Source of the DNA: Acanthamoeba castellanii str. Neff
Taxonomy: Eukaryota > Discosea > Longamoebia > Acanthamoebidae
Direction: 5' to 3'
Length of the DNA stretch: 64,000 nucleotides
Assembly: GCF_000313135.1 (NCBI RefSeq)
Contig: NW_004457592.1
Coordinates: forward strand, 5,976-69,975
Part shown: positions 45,098 through 55,852 of the stretch, piece after piece
Layout of the letters: each line of letters begins with the position of its first letter
How positions within the stretch are numbered: the first letter of the stretch is position 1
The notes under the pieces: model-generated
Told to the model about the DNA's origin: nothing
The model's database searches: none
What the model saw: the letters and a program-made list of their open reading frames with translations, nothing else
Made by a program: the position numbers and the translations under genes

Positions 45098-45468
45098 ATG
45101 GGAACGCCAAAGACGGCGAACCGGCAACAGGGTCGGATCGAATGGCGTCGTTCACTTGCGCTTCGGCGGCATGGTGTAGTCGGGACTGGCAGAAACTGGG
45201 CGGGTGGACTCTCCAGGTCGCGCATTATTTCGCCTTGGCTCGGCGCCAGTCCCGACGGCCTCATGGTCGAGATCAAGTGCCCCGTGTCGCGCAACATAGG
45301 CAGCGGCGCTGTGCCCGAGATGTACATGCCGCAGGCGCAACTCCAACTGCAGTCCATCGGCGCCGCCGAGCTCGATTTCCTCCACTACTACAGGCCGTCC
45401 GACGATTGGCACCGCAAGAGGAGGTGCAAGGTGATAGGGAAAAATTTGTTTTTAATGTTCCACCGAAC
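45098..45468 (+). pseudogene. Fragment of a YqaJ-type viral recombinase (exonuclease)
   Basis: The frame holds LGASPDGLMVEIKCPVSRN, then VPEMYMPQAQLQLQSIGAAE and LDFLHYYRP. This is the catalytic core pattern of YqaJ/lambda-exonuclease-like recombinases (SPDG, then EIKCP with the catalytic Glu and Lys, then the Y.xQ.Q motif), common in giant viruses and phages. The N-terminal part of the domain is not present in the same frame, and no good start or complete length is seen. It lies between the bacterial-type gene and the PIPK gene. Confidence 0.7.
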
Positions 45469-45756
45469 AGAAAAGAAATGTAAGACGTCATCTCTTTGGC
45501 CGCACACCAAGAGAGGAGCCTCAGGCCTTCTGCGCAGAGCCCTGTGTCTGGAATTTGATGAACGACACGAATCGATTGCTGCAACACCAATAACCAACGA
45601 CACAACACAAACGTGGCACACGCGCGCGGCACAACACAACACACGCCAACGACAATACAGATGTACACGAATTGAATTTATGTGAGCGATGGCAGGCTAC
45701 GATTGCGAAATAACGAGAAAGGAGACGAAGGAGGGTGGAGAGGAGTCGTTTGGGTA

Positions 45757-46894
45757 TTACCTGTACTTGATCGGGTCCACGCATGAGATGGCGTCCTCGT
45801 GTTCGAACAGTTTCTTGTACGTGTTCTCCAGTCGCTTACGCCTGCACACCACCCTCATCAGTATACACGACCACACACAACACACAACACGACCACACAA
45901 CATACACGACCACACAACACACAACACACACAACACACAACACACACGTTACCAGTTGTAGGGCTGCAGGATGTCGATGATGGCCATGAAGTAGATCTCG
46001 CCTTGGTCCTCGTCGAAGTCGTCGGTCGAGGCCAGCCCGCCCCTGTCCACCCGGAACACCGACTCGGCCTTGGCGCTCTCCCGCGGCGACAGACCCTGGC
46101 CGCCGCCGCCGCCGCCGCCGAAGAGCGACGGATAAAGGGGCTTCTTCGCCGGGGCCGCGGCCGTCGCCGACGTCGGCGCGCACAGTGTCGACAGCGCAGA
46201 GAAGGCCGACGACGAGGCCGAAGCGGCGGGCGAGAGCGAAGACGACGAAGAAAGCGAAGACGAAAGCGAAGACGACGACGACGATGGAGGCGAGGAGGAG
46301 CTGTTCTTGTGGATGAGGAGGAGAAGGCTGTAGTCCATGACGCCGTGGGACTCGAGCCACTGGCAGTCCATCTCGAGCTGCCGGAAGAAGAGCTGACGCT
46401 TCTCGCGCCCGATGACCAGCTTGCGGTTCTTCTGGAAGTTGATGTCCTTCAACACCGCGATCTCCTTGTTCATCAACTGCTCGTGTGTGCCATGACACGA
46501 CACACGACACGATCAACCGCACACGCGCGTTTGAGTGAGTTTCTATGTGTGCGCGTGTGTGCGTGTGCGGATGTGTGTCGTGCACGCACCTCTTGTTCGG
46601 AGGCGAAGCGGCCGGCCATGGAGCCCTTGAGGTCGTAGGCCTCGTGTACGGGCAGGTCGCACGGGAACAGGTTCTCCATCACCACAAAGTGGTGCGTTGA
46701 TGCCTGCGTGTGTCATCGCAGCGTACGACTTGTGAGAATCGCGCGTCGTGTCGTTGGTCGTGCCATGCGTGTGTCATGCGTGTGTTCGTGTTGCTGAGAG
46801 TACCTTGGCTCGGACAGTATAGAGTGCGAAGAATCGGGTTAGCAGCGAGTTCTGGTTGCTCGCCATGTGCTGTCATTCACACCACCATGGTGTC

Positions 46895-46957
<63 letters not shown>

Positions 46958-49900
46958 CCGCACACCACACCGATGGGGGGAGCGTGGTACCTCGTAGTAG
47001 GAGAAGACGTTGTCGCGGAAGAACTGGAACTCCTCGTCGTTGATGGTCTTGATGACGTACCGGGTGTCGGGCGAGAAGTAAAAGTGCGAGCCGCTCTTGC
47101 CGGGCGACACGATCGTCGAAAAGCTCTCCCCTTCCACCGCGCCCACGCCCATCGACGCCTGGCAACCCACACCACCCACATACACAAGCTTCAGCGCACG
47201 ACACACGGCACACGGCACGACACACGGCACACACGACACACGACACGACACACGCACACAGGCTAGAAGGGTGCGTACGAGGTAGGCGCTGGCGGTGACG
47301 CCAAAATGGGCGCGCAGGCGGTGGAACACGAGCGGCGCGTGGTCCACAAATTCAGGCCCTGTCGACAGCGTCGACACGCCGCCGCCGCCCGCGACCGACG
47401 TCGAAGACGACGACGACCCGATCGATGTCGATGCTGACGTCATCGGTGACGAAGCCTCAGCCGACGTGGTCGTGGTCGACGACGATGACGAGGACGACGA
47501 CGAAGTCGACGACGAGATGGCCTCGATCCTGGCCAATCGGAGATTAGCCAAAAACAAAGCTGCTCAGCCCACCAAATGGGAGAATTGTGGAGGGACTGGT
47601 ACAGAGGGTAGGTGTGGGCGGCCAGGGCGTCGTCGTAGGTGACGCTGCTCTTGTCGCACATGGACTCGGCCGAGCGCCGGATGCCCTGCCGCAGGTACGT
47701 CACCGTCGCGTAGTTGCTCGACGTCGCCTCCACCACCGTGCCTGCCCCCCCCGCACACAGACATTAGCGACACAACACACGCGCATGACACACACAACAC
47801 GCGCACGACACGACACGCGCGTACCGATGGTCTTCTTGTTGGAGAGGCTGGGCGGGCGTCGGGGCGAGGCGGCGCGACTTGAGCGGCCGCCGCCGGCGTA
47901 GCGCTGGGCCTCGGACGGCTCCAGGGCCTGCAGCGACGGATACGACGACGCCGACGCAGCGGTCGATGAATCCGTCGACGACGAGAATGTGTCGACGCAT
48001 TCCAGGGACGACGAGGAGCCGCAGAGGAGCGAGGAGCCCTCGCCGCTGGCCCAGCCGCCGCCCTTGGCCAGCTCGTCGGGCGCGGGCCTCGATGACGCGG
48101 CCGAAGCCGACGACGACGACGACGAAAAGAAGAGGCTCCTCTTGATCATCGGCAACGGATTGAGGAACCCGCTGCCCAGACGCCCTGAAAAACGCGTCAG
48201 AACACACGCGCCACCGCACGACACACGACACACACGACACGACACGAGACACGCTGGACGGATGGCGCACCTTTGTCGCGTCGCTCCATGCGGTCGAGGC
48301 AGGCGGTGGCGTGTCGCTCGATCTCGGCCACCACGAACTCGTCGCCGCATATCGGGCACGCCACCTTACCGCCGCCGCCGCCGCTGCCGCGAGCGTCGAG
48401 CGCAGAGGGGGGCGACGACCTGGACTCCTTGGCCTTGTCGACAAAATCGGGCGAGTCGGCGGCGGCGGCAGCGGTCATGTGGGGCGAGCCGCACAGCAGG
48501 TCCTCGGCGGACGGGCGGGCGACCGTCTGGCCCCAGCCGCGGCCCAGGGCCTCGGCCAGCCGCGCCCGCTCCCGCTTTTGCGCGGCCTCCGCGGCCAACG
48601 CCGACTGCTGGCGCTGAACGGCGTCGTTGGCCGGCGCCAGGAGGGGCGAGGCCGGGAACGGATTGAACTCGTCCTCGTCCGACGAGCACGACATGCTAAG
48701 CAGGCGCTGCTGGTGGTGCTGCTGGTGCGGGCGCAGGTGCTGGGGTTGGTCGGGCTGCGCGGGCCGGCTGGGCGACGGCGCGCGGTTGGACGAGGAGGAG
48801 GGCGGCGGCGGCAGCTTGGGGAGGAGCGACGCTGCGGGCTGGGGCGCGGGCGGCTGGTGGGCGGCCTGGGGCGAGGTCGGCTGCGGGTGTGGGGAGGAGG
48901 CGGCGGGCGGCGCCAAGTGGTGGTGCTGGCGGGCCAGCAGACCCTCCACCTTGTGAATCAGCTCCGGCAGCTTTTGCTCCAGGACCTTCTTCGTCTCCAG
49001 GTCCTCCAGTTCTGCACGCCCCACCGCACACACGCACACGCACCGCCGCACACGCACACGCCGCACACACGCACGCACACGCCGCACACACGCACGCACA
49101 CGCGATATGTCGGTGTCGACATCAAATGGAAGTCAAGGGAGGTTGGAGGGGCGGCATACCGGAGCCAGCGGCGAAGAGGGATTCGGTGGCGTGGATGTAG
49201 AGGGCGAGGGCGCGCTCGGCGTCGCCCGCGCGCTCGTTCTCCTCCGCCGCCTGCGCGTAGGCCAGGCCCTGCCCGAACGCTCCGCCGTAGCCGCCGCCGC
49301 CGCCGCCACTCACGAACGATGACAGCCGAACGGGCGACGGCGCCGGCGCTGGAGACGACGACGACGCGGTGAAGGCGGACGGCGAGTCGGTGAAGGCGGC
49401 GAACGACGTGTGCGAGAGGAAGGTCAAGTCGGCGGGCGGAGGAGCGGCGGCGGGCGTGGCGGGGAGAGCGGAGAGGGAGACTGCCCGCATCAACGCCGGC
49501 CCGCAGCCGGCGCCGGTGCTGTGGTGGTGCGCCGCGACGGGCGCCGATGACGTCAGCACCGACGCCGAGGTCGACCTGGGCACCGCCACCAGCCGCGGCG
49601 GCGGCGACGACGACGGCGGTGGCTTGGCGCTGATGGTGGGAATGCACGACGCCGATGACGACAGCGACGAGGCCGGAGCGGCCGAGATGGGCAGGAGCGG
49701 GGCGGGGAGCGCGTGGTGGGGCATGGGCGGCGAGATGGAGCGCACGGGCGCCGGCGCCGGCGCGGGCCTGGCAGCTGCGGCGGTGTGTGGGTGGGCCGGC
49801 TGGGGCTTGGCGGCGCGCGGCGGCGGCGGGAAGTGGATGCCGGCCAGGCCCAACGAGCTTTGGGCGGCGGACGAGGGCAGCGAGGCGAAGGAGGAGGACC

Positions 49901-50193
49901 GTACGGGGATGGCCGACGAGGAGGAGGTGAAGGAGGTGGTGGAGGTGGAAGAGGATGGTGGTGGTCGCGGGAGGGAGGTGTGGGTGCTGCTGCGGAACAG
50001 GGGCGTAGGCACCGAGGTGCTGCCGCTGGTCGAGCGCGCAGGCTACGTTGAACATTCCATAATAATAATAATAAAAAATATAATAAATAGATGTTAGAAA
50101 TACATCTGTAATGTATATATGTCAGATTAAATAAGTAATAATAGGATGAGTATTGGGGGGGGGCAAGCAAACCTGAGACGACCGACTATCCAT
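45757..50193 (-). CDS. Phosphatidylinositol phosphate kinase with N-terminal MIT domain and zinc finger
   Basis: Lipid kinase making PI(4,5)P2 or a related lipid. On the minus strand from ATG at 50193 (MDSRSSQ, then a long Ser/Pro-rich exon): a MIT-like helix pair AYAQAAEENERAGDAERALA, LYIHATESLF near 49170-49280; a long helix and Gln/Pro-rich region; a CxxC..H..C finger CPICGDEFVVAEIERHATAC near 48300-48360; more low complexity; then the kinase: YATVTYLRQGIRRSAESMCD, VFHRLRAHFGVTASAYLV, the G-loop STIVSPGKSGSHFYFSPDTR, YVIKTINDEEF, YDLKGSMAGRF, the catalytic GVMDYSLLLLIH, and the activation-loop area RRKRLENTYKKLFEHEDAIS before the stop at 45757. A ~110-residue Ser/Ala/Gly insert follows the MDYSLL motif. 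Introns are full of CACACG-type repeats. Some exon joins are unproven. Confidence 0.82.
46895..46956 (+). repeat. (CA)n microsatellite in a PIPK intron
   Basis: About 30 CA dinucleotides in a row. Confidence 0.98.
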
Positions 50194-50800
50194 CTTCAAT
50201 ATTGAAGGGTTCTGAATCGCTCGTGATTGAGGTGGCGCGGGAGGATCTGGAGCGACTTCTTTCGATGGCTATTTACTGTTTTACGATGAGAGCAGGTGGT
50301 GTTGTGGGTTCGTTTCGCAGGCTGCTGTACTGTGTGAAGCTCGAGCGTCTTTTCCAACTCTCGCGTTTCCGCAGGAGCACGGAACTCAGGTAGTCCTGCG
50401 GTCGTGAGCCGCCTATGGGCACCCTCCGCCGAACTCTTTCGAAAATTCACAAACCAAACCCACCATGAGGGCCACTTCGTTGATTGGTGGCTCAACCAAC
50501 TACACTCCAACATGTGTCTCTTCTTCCTCATCATCATCATCATCATCACACCAACTTCTCAAGAGTGAGGTAGGAAGTGTTGTTTGATCATAAAATTGTT
50601 TGTTGCTAAACCTACACCCCTCAAGCTTGAGGTGAAGTAATACAAAAGTGTACAAGTAGGGAAAGAGGAAGAGAAGTGAAGAGGAAGAGAGGAAGGAAGG
50701 AGGTTGGGCGTGATGTGCCCAAAGGAGCTCTCGAAGCGCACGGTGAGAGGATGGCAAAATGATACTCCACTCAGTCGCGCTCGCTCTTTCGTCGTCACGC
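50194..50800. other. Intergenic, nothing recognised
   Basis: Between the PIPK start and the Rab stop. It contains a CAT repeat (50528-50548) and no supported gene or RNA. Confidence 0.5.
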
Positions 50801-52277
50801 TCAGCAACAACCGCCCGACTGCATCAAAGTGAAGGAGGAGAAGCGGATTAATGATTGATCAAGAACGCATGGGGTTATAACACACACACGCGACACACCA
50901 CCGCACACGCACACACGCAACACGCACGCATCGATGGAGAAAGGGAAGGAAGAACGAACGTCGTTGCCGTGCAGTTCTCTGTACAATTCGAGGCTCCTGA
51001 CTCGTTCGTCGAGGGACGGACCCTGCGACCTCTCAAGCAGGCAGTTCCTCTCGGCGTTCTGGAGGATCTTGTCGACGAGCGCGCCCACAGCCTCCTCGAC
51101 GTTGATGTTCTCCTTGGCCGACGTCGCGAGCCAACCAGCGAATTTGTTGGCCTGTCGTGAATCGCACACGCACGCAGCCACAGTGTGAGAATAAACGCGA
51201 CACGACGCACGACGAAGCACAAGAAGGTGCTGTGTGCGGTACCTTGGCGAATTCGTCGATCTCGGATTCGTTGATGTTGTGAATGTTGCCCAACAGGTCA
51301 GACTTGTTGGCGATGAGTACCACGGGCAGGTGTTCCCCGTTGGGGAGCTTCACCTTGTCGTCCACGTCGTCCTTCCACTTCTTTGCGCTCTATACAATGA
51401 CGATGATCAAGAAGAGTCAGTGGGAGGTTGAAAAAGGGCGCTCGCGCACGGTGTCTGAGTGCGGCGTACCTCGAGCGAAGTTTTCAGATCAGCGGTGGCG
51501 TCGATTACCACAAACGCACCCACGGCGTCGCGATAGTAGACCCTGGTCAAGCTGCTAAATCTCTCTTGACCTGCGAGTAGAAAGTGTGGGGAGAGAGGGA
51601 GAGAGAGAGAGAATTCGTTATGCACCGAACGCGCGAGCGGTGAAGAAGATGAAAACCGACGCCAAGGCGACCCCGCACATCGACGGAACGCGTAAAAGTG
51701 GATTTGTTGTATTTGTGCATCGAGATGCAAGTCGTGGAGTACAAGGCTCAGGAGACGGAATGCCCAACACATTCCCCCTCCATCACTCACTTGCGTGCGC
51801 GCGTGTGCGTGTGGTGGTGCGCGTGTGTAGTGTAGACTCAAGATCATGAGTAGCAGATGAAGTGAAAATAGATGTGAGTGTAGCGTCGTGTAGTAGGGGC
51901 CACGTACCGGCAATGTCCCAGAGCTGAACGAAGATCTTGTGCTGATCGCGCTCGAGCGACTTGAGGGCAAAGTCCACGCCGATGGTGGACTTGTACTGGC
52001 CCGAGAAGTGGCCCTCGACGGTCCTGTGGATGAGCGAGGTCTTGCCGGTGGCGGCGCACCCCACGACCAGCACCTTGTAGAGGTACTCCTTCCCTACCGA
52101 ATCGCGACGCGCGGTCTCGAGAGACACGCGGCCCTTCTTCCCCGTAGCGGCAGCCGCGCCACCGCCGTTGGTAGTGGCAGCGCTGTTGCGGCGCGGTTGG
52201 CCGATGCCATCGCTGCTGCTGCTGTAGTTGTTGTGGTTGTTGGAGGCGTTCTTGATGTTCGAGGTCGAGGACTTCAT
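50801..52277 (-). CDS. Rab32/38-family small GTPase
   Basis: Membrane-traffic GTPase, probably of lysosome-related or phagosomal compartments. From ATG 52277: a 60-residue Asn/Ser/Ala-rich extension, then YLYKVLVVGCAATGKTSLIH (G1), YKSTIGVDFALK (G2), WDIAG|QERFSSLTRVYYRDAV (G3; Ile in WDIAGQE is the mark of the Rab32/38 group), LIANKSDLLG (G4), a helix KFAGWLATSAKENINVEEAV (G5), and a C-terminal exon SGGCC giving a double-cysteine prenylation site with stop at 50801. The P-loop GCAATGKT is unusual compared with the Rab32-type GDxxVGKT; the Lys-Thr are kept. Five or so introns interrupt it. Confidence 0.92.
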
Positions 52278-53387
52278 GTTTTGTCGATGTCTTCCTTGGT
52301 AGTGGTCCTATTGGTGGTCTCCTTCCTGTTGGTGGGGGCCTGCTCTCGGTTGCTGATAGTTTCCAGTTCCGAATTTCTGCAGAAAAATTGAATGAAGTGA
52401 ATAATTGGGAAGATGGGAAAAAAACGTAGCACACAGATATGGATCCTGCAAAGGGTGGAGAGGGAAAGCAGCACCTTTGAATCGACAGTACTTGGGTAAG
52501 CGTTTTCGTTAATGAGCACACTTCAAAAGTGTGCGCGAGATGATACTTGAGTCGTCTTTGGTTCTTCTTCCAAGCTTTCTATCTTGATGAAGGATGGACG
52601 GCGGTTGAATGATGATTGAGGAATCAAAAGAGGAAGTGGTTGATTAGATGATCAACTCTGCGGCTGGGCAGTGGTGTGTACGCGAAGCAGCAGAAGTCGA
52701 AAAGAAGGCAACCGGCCAGTTGCCGCGCTTTGCGTAGTTTCGGGCACTTCTAATGTCGACAACAACTCGGAACGGGCCAGTCAGGAAAAGGCGCGCCGAA
52801 ATTCCGCCAACGGCGTCACCGCAGCGGAAGTCGGCGTTAGAGCCTTTCCTTGAATTGCAGACCAACGGCTTCTGCCGTAGACTTCCGGCACGCTCGGCAC
52901 GGCCACCACCGAGCAAAACTGCACACACCCGTCGTGGTGTGATCACCGGCCCAACGAGGGAGCAGCTGTGTTGCCTTTGGTTGTGCGACCAAGGGAGGGC
53001 CACAAGGAATATCCCTCAACGCCACTGCATTGTACCTAAGATGGCGGAAAGACCCATGCCTGTCTGGAGGCATGGGCACCGCACTGGCCATGACCACTCA
53101 GTTTGGTGGTGACTCCAACTCCAGTCCGGGCGCGTGCCCCTTCGCACGGAATTTCCCTAAACGGCAAGACTGAACAGATTCCCAAAAAGCGTAAACAGCA
53201 CACAGGAACAGAGATAGAGCCACCGCTTCGCTCTTGTCCTCTTTTCTCACCGTCAACCGCTTCTGAGCATTCAGCACCAACTCTCAAGATTTGGAAAGAG
53301 TGCGCACTTCCCCTCTTCCACTCGCTCCTCGTTCTCCTCTGCTTTCGTTCTTTTTGTTAGTTCTTGTTTTCATCCCTCTATCTGCAG
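52278..53387. other. Intergenic, no supported gene
   Basis: About 1.1 kb upstream of both the Rab gene and the proline-rich gene. An open frame of 119 codons (52753-53112) has no recognisable features. A T-rich tract with CAG at 53385-53387 directly before the next ATG looks like an intron acceptor, so a 5' exon of the next gene may lie here. Confidence 0.4.
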
Positions 53388-54329
53388 ATGAACCAACTCG
53401 AAGCAGCCAAGGAACAGCAGCGCCTTGACGCGATCATGAACCGGCGGGCCATGGGTCTGTACTCTTCCAGCGGTGGCACTCGTACCCGCGCAGCCACCAC
53501 CACTACCAACGCACCCAAGTGGGTCGCGCCAGCCACCATCGCCCTCACGCCCAGCACAGCTCCCAGAGCTCCCACTGCAGCCGTCACAGCTGCCAGCATT
53601 GGCACCGGGGCCTGCGCCCTTACGACCACCTCGGCCGCGTCGCCGCCGCCCGTGCCGCCGCGCTCGCCGGTCATGGCCCCTCCGCCGGTGCCTCCTCGCT
53701 CGCCGCTGTTGGAGCCCACTTCGCCGTCGGCGGAGGCGGTGGTGGTGGCGATCGACGACAACGAGGAGGCGCCGTGTGACGACCAGGCGTACCGAGCCAA
53801 ATGCGAGAAGCAGCGGCTCGACAAGTACATCAGCGGTGAGTGGCGGCTGGCGAGGCTGCTCAGGGCCGACAGTGGCGTGACCAAGCCCAAGACCTCCTCG
53901 TCTGACGCCATGGCCGAACGTCGACGCGAGCGCGACCACAAGGAGACGTGCGACGTCGCGACCAAGCGCGCGACGTCGGTCGACCCCTTGGAGACGGAGC
54001 TCACGCTGGTATCGCTCTTCATCGACGAGCTGGTGCACCTCCTGCGTAAGACCACCACAACCACAACGGGCTACGACAACGCGCAGGCCCTGGGCATCGT
54101 CAGGAAGGCCAAGGAGGTCAAGGACGCCGCGGTCAGCATCATCACCACCTCCGCCTCGTCATCTTCATCGACTGCTCGCATCGCGGACGACGTGAACGCG
54201 CTTGCGGGTGCGATCGCACGCTTGGTCAACGGGTGGCGCGAGGGCACCGCCGTCGACGGAGAAGCCGCGGGCGGCGTTGCAAGCCAGGCCGCCCAACTCC
54301 AACAGCAACTGCGCCAGCTCGCCCAATGA
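53388..54329 (+). CDS. Uncharacterised proline-rich protein with PPVPPRSP motifs
   Basis: A single exon of 313 codons from ATG 53388, which follows an acceptor-like CAG. The N-terminal half is Ala/Thr/Pro-rich with two copies of PPVPPRSP, a good SH3-domain ligand pattern. After that come acidic and charged helical segments (YRAKCEKQRLDKYISGEWRL, MAERRRERDHKE) and a helical C-terminal part (LTLVSLFIDELVHLLRK, DDVNALAGAIARLVNGW, a Gln-rich end). I know no family for it. A role as adaptor in signalling or actin control would be a guess from the SH3 ligand motifs alone. Confidence 0.65.
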   Translation: MNQLEAAKEQQRLDAIMNRRAMGLYSSSGGTRTRAATTTTNAPKWVAPATIALTPSTAPRAPTAAVTAASIGTGACALTTTSAASPPPVPPRSPVMAPPPVPPRSPLLEPTSPSAEAVVVAIDDNEEAPCDDQAYRAKCEKQRLDKYISGEWRLARLLRADSGVTKPKTSSSDAMAERRRERDHKETCDVATKRATSVDPLETELTLVSLFIDELVHLLRKTTTTTTGYDNAQALGIVRKAKEVKDAAVSIITTSASSSSSTARIADDVNALAGAIARLVNGWREGTAVDGEAAGGVASQAAQLQQQLRQLAQ

Positions 54330-54429
54330 GCGACCAACCGACATTCATTAATAACCATATTTGGGCAACATGTGATCAAGTTTGCAATTGACATGCAACA
54401 CACACTCGATTAATACAACATAACATTCC

Positions 54430-54951
54430 TCAAATCGGGCTTGGCCGCGGCTCGGCGAGACTCTGCAGATAGGCGGCGTAGGTGGTGTGGGCTGCGGTGG
54501 CGCTGAGGGTGCCCGATGGCGTCTCGCGGGCCAATTTGAGCTTGGAGGCCACAGTCTTCAGGTGGCGCGTGCGGGCGAAGTCGTCGGGCGTCGACACGGA
54601 GAGCAGCTGCGGGTAGTGCGCCAGCCAGTACTTGTGGTGTTCCTTACTCACCAGCAGTTCCACCCCACACGCTCTGCACGCGCACCACCTCCTCTCCGTC
54701 CCATTGCCCGCCACGTCCAGCCTGCCGTGACACACACCGCACGACACGACACGCACATAACACGCGACACGACACACCCGTTCCAATTGGCTCACAGGAA
54801 CCAGCTGACGTCTTAGGAGGCTGGCAAGCACCATGGCTCGGGGTGGGGGCACAGGAACCATGGGTGGTTCTCGTCGCAGTCTCGTCTATGCACACACAAG
54901 AGGCGCACTAGCTGTGTGACACACATAGGGCATCAAATCAACCACCGCACA

Positions 54952-54991
<40 letters not shown>

Positions 54992-55675
54992 CTCACGCAC
55001 TCACGCACAGGGCCAAGCGTACCCCAGGCAAGATGTGGGCGGTCTTGATGACTCTGTCCTGATGGACGAGTCGCCGCTTGGCCTCCTTCAGCTCGGCCTG
55101 CCTGCGCTGGTGGCTGAGCTCGGCGTAGCGCTTCTGGTAGACGCACTTCTCGCGGAGCTGGTTCTTCTTCTTCCGCCCCTTGCCGCGGTGGCGGTCCTTG
55201 CGCCACCGAAAGTCGCGCCACAGCAGGTCCTTCCACAGGCGCTTGTCCTCGTCGATCACCACACACCAGTGCCCGCACACCTGCAGTGGCCATTAAAATA
55301 ATAATAAATCATATGAGTTAATATTATGACTAGATTAACAAATCAGTATTATTTATTTTAGAATTTAATTTAGAAATTTAGAAAATAAATAAATACAAAA
55401 CGTACCAGGCGAAGGCGGGCGAGGAAGGGTCCGTCGTGGATGTGTGAGAAGATGAGGGACAGCAAAAATGCGTCCAACCACACCTCCTCTACTGCTTCCT
55501 CAACAAGTTCGTCCTCCACTTCCGCACTTGCGTCTTTGGGGCCTCCATCTTCCAGGTGTTGTTCGCCGTTGGTGGAAGGCTTGGCCCTGCTGGCAAGTCG
55601 TCGTCGATCGTGGCGGGAGTCGGCTGACTCAGCAGAAGCACGCAGGAGCGAAAGCGCCCGAAATCGGTTCTCCAT
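54430..55675 (-). CDS. F-box-like protein with C-terminal CxxC segment
   Basis: From ATG 55675: a charged N-terminus, then WLDAFLLSLIFSHIHDGPFL, ARLRLV spliced to CGHWCVVIDEDKRLWKDLLW, which follows the F-box pattern (L.d..l..If.yl....l.r.rlVC..W..v..d..LWk.l). A very basic stretch RWRKDRHRGKGRKKKNQLRE and a coiled-coil-like part follow. The last exons carry WCACRACGVELLVSKEHHKY, a possible small zinc site, and end at 54430. F-box proteins link substrates to SCF ubiquitin ligases. The gene is head-to-head with the F-box/WD40 gene, 177 bases away. Confidence 0.6.
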
Positions 55676-55852
55676 CTGTGCCCCTGGTTGTGGTGGCCCT
55701 TGTTGTGCCAGTGCGCACTGGCCTCTTGGAGTGTTTCCGTTTTCACTGCATTTCTTTTTCCCTTTTGGGCGAAGGGGCGTAATTATTGTTTTTTATTTTA
55801 TCTCTGTTTAATTGGCAATAAATAATTATTCTAGTTTTGATCTTCTCGAAAG
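55676..55852. promoter_or_regulatory. Divergent promoter between two F-box genes
   Basis: Only 177 bases separate the two start codons. It is notably AT-rich (TTATTTTATC, ATAAATAATTATT) compared with the flanking exons. Confidence 0.5.

Noticed and set aside
48311..49372. Long plus-strand open frame (353 codons), Arg/Gly-rich
   Set aside because: It is the antisense shadow of the GC-rich PIPK exons; no start context, family or exon logic supports it.
52753..53112. 119-codon plus-strand frame upstream of the proline-rich gene
   Set aside because: No motifs, no acceptor/donor logic and a shadow frame on the other strand of similar length.
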